NCBI GenBank assembly: GCA_021848705.1
Contig: JAJZTT010000010.1
Span: 1-36,671, forward strand
DNA: 36,671 nt
Direction: 5' to 3'
Origin: Pseudomonadota bacterium
Lineage (GTDB): Bacteria > Pseudomonadota > Gammaproteobacteria > Burkholderiales > JABEVD01
Shown here: positions 32,618 to 36,671 of the stretch, one piece after another
How the letters are laid out: every line of letters begins with the position of its first letter
Numbering within the stretch: position 1 is the first letter of the stretch
The notes under the pieces: generated by a model
The model's input: the letters and a program-made list of their open reading frames with translations, nothing else
Databases searched by the model: none
Told to the model about the DNA's origin: nothing
Program-made: the position numbers and the translations under genes

Positions 32618-33824
32618 GCGCCTCGATGGGCTTGAGGCGTGCCGCCTTTCTCGCCGGATAATAGCCGAAAAACACCCCCACCCCTGCCGCCACCAGGAAT
32701 GCCATCACGATGGAAGCGCCTGTGATCACCACAGCGATTTCCGCCAGCCGGTTGACGAGGAAAGCGCCGCCCACGCCGATCAGCACTCCGATCGTGCATC
32801 CCGAAATCGAGATGAAGATCGCCTCCATCAGGAACTGGGTGAGGATGTCCCGCTGCCTTGCGCCGATCGCGACCCGGATGCCGATCTCTCGGGTCCTTTC
32901 GGTGACCGAAACCAGCATGATGTTCATGATGCCGATTCCGCCCACCAGCAGCGAAATCGAAGCGATGGCGCCCAGCATGATCGACATCACCCGGGTCGCC
33001 TGGGCCGCTGTATTGGCGAGCGCGGTCAGGTTGCGGATGGAAAAATCGCTTTCAGCTCCTTCCTGGATGTGATGGCGCTGCCTCAAAAGATCAGTCATGT
33101 CCCGTTCCGCCACTTTCATCCTGTCTGCCGATGCCGCCTGTGCCATGATGAATCGCACCGTACCCTGGAATTGCGTACCGAACAGTTTTCTCTGCGCGGT
33201 GGTGACCGGGATCAGGATGGTGTCGTCCTGATCGCGCCCGTCGAGGCTCTGCCCCTTCGACCCAAGAACGCCCACCACGAGATAAGGGCTCTGCTTGATG
33301 CGGATGGTCTTGTTGACCGGATCCTCTTCCCCGAACAGGTTCTGCGCGACGGTCTTGCCGATGAGCGCCACGCGGGTGGCCGATCGCACGTCGGAATCGG
33401 TGAATGGATAGCCCTCCGCAATCGTCCAGTTGCGCACGGTGAGATAGGCCGGGGTGGTGCCGTACACCGAAGTGCTCCAGTTGTTCGATCCATAGACGAT
33501 CTGGGCGACGCCCGGCACTGCCGGGGCAACCGCCGAGATCTCCGGCAATTCAGAAATCGCCTGGGAATCCGCGACGGTGAGGGTCGGGGTGGCGCCTGAG
33601 CCCATGCGCAGCCCGCCGCTCGTGGAAGAGCCGGAAAGGATGATGAAAAGATTGCTCCCCATCGAGGAAATCGACTGGTCCACCGAATATTGCGCTCCCT
33701 GACCGATCGCGAGCATCATCACCACAGCGCCCACGCCGATCACCATGCCGAGCATGGTGAGGAAGGTCCTGAGCCGGTTCGCCCCCATCGCCCGCCAGGC
33801 TTCCACCAGCATCTGCAGGATCAT
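32604..33824 (-). CDS. MacB-like ABC transporter permease (FtsX fold)
   Basis: 406 residues. The first helix is in TFLTMLGMVIGVGAVVMMLAIGQGAQ, the MacB signature. A large periplasmic domain follows (VPGVAQIVYGSNNW, TVRNWTIAEGYPFTDSDV), then three C-terminal helices including LLVGGIGIMNIMLVSVTERTREIGIR and GCTIGVLIGVGGAFL. In E. coli MacB the ATPase is fused at the N-terminus; here it is a separate gene. It moves substrates from the periplasm out through a TolC-like channel by mechanotransmission. Its ATG overlaps the ATPase gene's stop. Confidence 0.9.
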   Translation of the reverse strand: MILQMLVEAWRAMGANRLRTFLTMLGMVIGVGAVVMMLAIGQGAQYSVDQSISSMGSNLFIILSGSSTSGGLRMGSGATPTLTVADSQAISELPEISAVAPAVPGVAQIVYGSNNWSTSVYGTTPAYLTVRNWTIAEGYPFTDSDVRSATRVALIGKTVAQNLFGEEDPVNKTIRIKQSPYLVVGVLGSKGQSLDGRDQDDTILIPVTTAQRKLFGTQFQGTVRFIMAQAASADRMKVAERDMTDLLRQRHHIQEGAESDFSIRNLTALANTAAQATRVMSIMLGAIASISLLVGGIGIMNIMLVSVTERTREIGIRVAIGARQRDILTQFLMEAIFISISGCTIGVLIGVGGAFLVNRLAEIAVVITGASIVMAFLVAAGVGVFFGYYPARKAARLKPIEALRYQ

Positions 33825-34525
33825 GTGTGCGCCTCCGAAACGTCGCCGTCATAGATGAGCCTTCCATCCAGGAACTTCACCAGGCGCCTGGCATAGGTCG
33901 CAATGTCCGGCTCGTGGGTGACGAGCACGACGGTGATGCCATCCTCTTCATTGAGTTTCCTGAAGATTTCCATGATCTCCCGGCTCGTCCCGGTATCGAG
34001 GTTCCCGGTCGGCTCGTCGGCCAGAATCAGCTTCGGTCGGTTGACGAGCGCCCTCGCGATCGCCACCCGCTGCTGCTGACCGCCGGAAATCTGGCTGGGC
34101 AGCGAGGATGCATGCCGGGCCAGCCCCACCTTTTCCAGCATTTCGTGCGCCCTTTTCGACCTTTCCCCTTTCTGCACATTGCAGTACACGAGGGGAAGCG
34201 CGACATTGTCCTCGAGATTCGCCCTGGGCAACAGATTGAAACCCTGGAAAACGAAACCGATCACCTCGTTTCTCAGGCGTGCGAGCTGATCAGCATTCAA
34301 CGTGCCAACATCGCGCTCGTTCAGGATGTAGCTTCCGGCAGTCGGGGTGTCGAGGCAGCCCAGGATGTTCATGAAAGTCGATTTGCCGGAACCGGAAGGC
34401 CCCATCACCGCGACGAACTCTCCCGAAGAAATGGACAGATCGATCCCCTTCAGGACAGGAACCGCACCCGCTGCGGTATCGTATTCCTTGAAAAGCTTCT
34501 CGATCCTGATGACGGAATTGATCAC
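33821..34525 (-). CDS. MacB-like ABC transporter ATP-binding protein
   Basis: 234 residues with Walker A GPSGSGKSTFMNILG, LGCLDTPTAGSYIL, Q-loop IGFVFQGFNLLPRANLEDNV, signature ISGGQQQRVAIARALVN, Walker [13 protein letters not shown] and H-loop VVLVTHEPDIATYA. It is the ATPase of the MacB-type exporter beside it. The start is GTG at 34525, in a GTGA overlap with the upstream adaptor gene's stop. Confidence 0.92.
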   Translation of the reverse strand: MINSVIRIEKLFKEYDTAAGAVPVLKGIDLSISSGEFVAVMGPSGSGKSTFMNILGCLDTPTAGSYILNERDVGTLNADQLARLRNEVIGFVFQGFNLLPRANLEDNVALPLVYCNVQKGERSKRAHEMLEKVGLARHASSLPSQISGGQQQRVAIARALVNRPKLILADEPTGNLDTGTSREIMEIFRKLNEEDGITVVLVTHEPDIATYARRLVKFLDGRLIYDGDVSEAHT

Positions 34526-35652
34526 AGCATTCTCATCCTGAAGGAGCTTTGCGAACCTTCCTCGGAAGATTTCGCCTCCCCGGTCACGATCCTGTCTTCC
34601 GGACCGAGTTCCCCACCCGAAATCTCGGTCATCCTGTTGTCGGTGATGCCGGCTTTCACCGCAACCGGAACCAGGCTCTCTCCGCGAAGCACGTAAAGGG
34701 TCCTCATCCCCTTCCCCCCCTTCCTCGGGGAGGCGCCCTTTTCCGGGCTGAAACGGAAGGCGGCATTGGGAACGAGCAGCACATGCCGTTTCTGCGCGAT
34801 CACGATGTTGACATAGGCGGTCATCCCAGGCTTCAGGATCTGCTCGGGATTGTCGACCGAAACCACCACGTCATAGGTCACCACGTTCTGCTGGATGGTG
34901 GCATTCAGGCGGATCTGCGCGACCTTTCCCTGGAAAACCCTGCCCGGAAATGCATCGACCGAAAAATGGACCTGCTGCCCTACACGGAGTTGGCCGATGT
35001 CGGCTTCCGCGAAGCTCGAATCGATCTGCATGTTCCGCAAATCCTGCGCGATCCTGAAGAGGGTCGGGGTCTGAAAGCTCGCCGCGACCGTCTGCCCCAC
35101 GTCGATCTGGCGGTCGATGATGACGCCCGAAACGGGGGAGCGGATCACCGAGTACTGCAGATTGGTCCTGTCCCGTGCGAGCTGCGCCCTCGCGAGCGCA
35201 ACCTGGGCCTGCGCCGATCGCCTCGCCTGGATCGCAGTTTCGTAGTCCTGCCTCGCGATGTATTGCGCTTCATAGAGCTGCTTCGAACGCCCTTCGTTGG
35301 CCCTGGCGAGATCCAGGCTCGCCTCTCCATTGGCGAGATTCGCCTCGCTTTGACCGACCTGGGCAAGGAACAGGGCGGGATCGAGCCTCGCCAGGATCTG
35401 CCCCGCCCTCACGCGATCGTTGAAATTCACATAGAGGTACTTCACCGTGCCGGAAACCTGGGTGCCGACATTGACGAGAATCACCGGGTTCAGGGTTCCG
35501 TTCGCTGAAACCGTCTGCACCACGTCGCCCTTCACCGCCTGCACGGTCCGGTATTGCCGGTCCAGGGGAACCGTCCTGCCTTTTTTCCAGGCGAGGAAAC
35601 CCGCTCCAGCCAGAAACAGCGCGATCACGATCAAGATGATTTTTTTCTTCAT
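34522..35652 (-). CDS. Periplasmic adaptor (membrane fusion) protein, MacA-like
   Basis: 376 residues. An N-terminal membrane anchor (KKKIILIVIALFLAGAGFLAW) is followed by TVQAVKGDVVQTVSANGTLNPVILVNVGTQVSGTVKYLYV, the lipoyl half typical of MacA. An alpha-hairpin (ANLANGEASLDLARANEGRSKQL), VIRSPVSGVIIDRQIDVGQTV, and beta-barrel and membrane-proximal domains follow. It bridges the MacB-like pump and the TolC-like channel. The start at 35652 has AAGGA about 8 nt upstream and excludes the extra MHSRQRNEI of the track, which overlaps the TolC gene. Confidence 0.9.
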   Translation of the reverse strand: MKKKIILIVIALFLAGAGFLAWKKGRTVPLDRQYRTVQAVKGDVVQTVSANGTLNPVILVNVGTQVSGTVKYLYVNFNDRVRAGQILARLDPALFLAQVGQSEANLANGEASLDLARANEGRSKQLYEAQYIARQDYETAIQARRSAQAQVALARAQLARDRTNLQYSVIRSPVSGVIIDRQIDVGQTVAASFQTPTLFRIAQDLRNMQIDSSFAEADIGQLRVGQQVHFSVDAFPGRVFQGKVAQIRLNATIQQNVVTYDVVVSVDNPEQILKPGMTAYVNIVIAQKRHVLLVPNAAFRFSPEKGASPRKGGKGMRTLYVLRGESLVPVAVKAGITDNRMTEISGGELGPEDRIVTGEAKSSEEGSQSSFRMRML

Positions 35653-35656
35653 GATT

Positions 35657-36671
35657 TCATTCCTTTGCCGGGAGTGCATTCAGGTTGCCCATCGCCTGAG
35701 CGAGGATCGCCTTGTCGATCTGCCAGGTGTAAAGCGCCTGGGCGCGCTGCTGGCGTGCGGATGCAAGCGCGGACTGCGCAGTCAGCAGGTCGACGATGAT
35801 GCCGACCCCGGCCTTGTATCTGCCGAGTGCGACCCGCTCCGCCTGGATTGCGCTCGAGAGCAGGACCTCGGTCGATTTCAGGGTTTCGGTCGCCGTGACG
35901 AGATTCTGGTAGGCTCGCCATACATCGAGCGTGACCTGCCGGGAAATCTTTTCGACCTGAGCCCTGGATGCTTCCACCTGGGCTTTCGCCGCCCTCATGC
36001 GGTAAGTGGTATTGAAGCCGGTGAAGATGGGAAAGTTGATCGCAAGACCGAGGGAAGTGCCGCTATAGGGATCGTACACGCTCGAATGGGTGTAGTTCTG
36101 GCTGGCGGAAAGCGTGATGGTCGGAGATCCGGTCGCTTCGGCTGCCAGCACGTTGGCCTTCGCAGCTTCGAGCTGGGCCTTCGCAGCGAGCAGGTCCGGA
36201 CGTATTTTCTTCGCTTCCTCCATGAGGGAATCGACCCTGCCCGAGAATTTTCCTTCGTCCTCCAGGCTGCCCGGGGGCTCGATGCGGATCGGACTCCCGG
36301 CATCCAGCCCCATCGCATTTGCAAGGGTTCCTTCGGCGATTTTTTCGTTTCCCTGCGCGGTGATCCGGTTGAGCACGGCCTGCTCGAGCGCAGTTTTCGC
36401 CTGCAGGGCGTCGGCTGGCGTCGCAGTCCCCACCCGGTTGCGGGTCGAAGCCGCATCGTAGCTCTCCCGACCCGATTTTTCCGCTTCGATGGATGCCTCG
36501 AGCACCGCGTGCGCAGCGAAAAGCTGATAATAATCCTGAACGGCAGCCAGGAATACGCCCTGCATGGTCGCATCCCCGGTCTCGTTCAGGGCTTTGAGCG
36601 TTTGCTCGGCATTTTCCAGAGCGGCCCGCCTCGCTCCGAAATCGTAGAGCAGCAGGCTCAGCGTGAGCGAA
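35657..36671 (-). CDS. TolC-family outer membrane factor, N-terminus outside window
   Basis: The frame is open to the right edge, giving about 338 residues; the track's 36565 start is internal. Visible features are LSLLLYDFGARRAALENAEQTL, an OEP repeat boundary; VLNRITAQGNEKIAEGTLANAMGLD; then SASQNYTHSSVYDPYSGTSLGLAINFPIFTGFNTTYRMRAAKAQVEASRAQ, the second OEP repeat with beta strands. Long periplasmic helices end at QAMGNLNALPAKE. It is the exit duct of the MacAB-like exporter, 4 nt before the adaptor gene on the same strand. Confidence 0.92.
   Translation of the reverse strand, partial: SLTLSLLLYDFGARRAALENAEQTLKALNETGDATMQGVFLAAVQDYYQLFAAHAVLEASIEAEKSGRESYDAASTRNRVGTATPADALQAKTALEQAVLNRITAQGNEKIAEGTLANAMGLDAGSPIRIEPPGSLEDEGKFSGRVDSLMEEAKKIRPDLLAAKAQLEAAKANVLAAEATGSPTITLSASQNYTHSSVYDPYSGTSLGLAINFPIFTGFNTTYRMRAAKAQVEASRAQVEKISRQVTLDVWRAYQNLVTATETLKSTEVLLSSAIQAERVALGRYKAGVGIIVDLLTAQSALASARQQRAQALYTWQIDKAILAQAMGNLNALPAKE

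Noticed and set aside
1-36671. CRISPR arrays, tRNA/rRNA genes, IS elements, attachment sites, phage modules.
   Set aside because: No regularly spaced repeats, cloverleaf sequences, transposase or integrase domains were recognised in reading the sequence.

Overview
The window reads as a chromosomal segment of a GC-rich betaproteobacterium. This is an inference from gene neighbourhoods: lptG-lptF divergent from pepA-holC-valS, an ECF sigma factor followed by DUF3619 and DUF3106 proteins, recJ next to a COG4255-like gene, and a single Lol permease with LolD. No rRNA, tRNA, CRISPR array, insertion sequence or prophage was recognised. The GC content was judged by eye, not computed.

Layout. 1-2575: end of an ADP-ribosylglycohydrolase-like gene, a secreted esterase-like hydrolase, a methyltransferase, and a divergent XRE/MmyB-type regulator with a palindromic shared promoter region. 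2572-11385: a compact minus-strand run of PAS/GAF histidine kinase, REC protein, REC-PAS-GAF-HD-GYP protein, and a divergent DnaK/DnaJ pair. 11560-12898: ECF sigma factor, DUF3619 and DUF3106 genes. 12858-15046: lptG-lptF. 15076-19993: pepA, holC and a valS ORF carrying a 92-residue N-terminal extension. 20011-25615: the accessory part, with tandem hairpins, a stand-alone globin sensor under a Fur-box-like promoter, a small hydrolase, DUF2147, YaiI-like and YjfB-like genes, a DsbA-family thioredoxin, a lone LuxR-type HTH next to a 5'-truncated lipase, an orphan Fur-box-like palindrome, a DUF1640 protein, a glycine-zipper protein and a lone cyclic-nucleotide-binding domain. 25603-32617: recJ with its coupled partner, lolC/lolD, alkA-like glycosylase, DUF2062 and an MFS transporter. 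32604-36671: a MacAB-TolC-like tripartite exporter, running off the right edge.

The genes are packed unusually tightly. Co-directional genes are mostly joined by 4-8 nt stop/start overlaps. Seven of eight convergent pairs overlap at their 3' ends, twice by 41 nt. Several starts are TTG or GTG, and the dnaJ-like gene seems to have no ATG/GTG/TTG at its homology-supported start, where an ATC lies behind a strong Shine-Dalgarno. I found no whole new defence or metabolic system. The best leads are the chaperone pair linked to a two-component/HD-GYP operon, the ATC start, the ValS fusion, the Fur-box/globin promoter and the orphan Fur box in the 23.5-24.2 kb scar.
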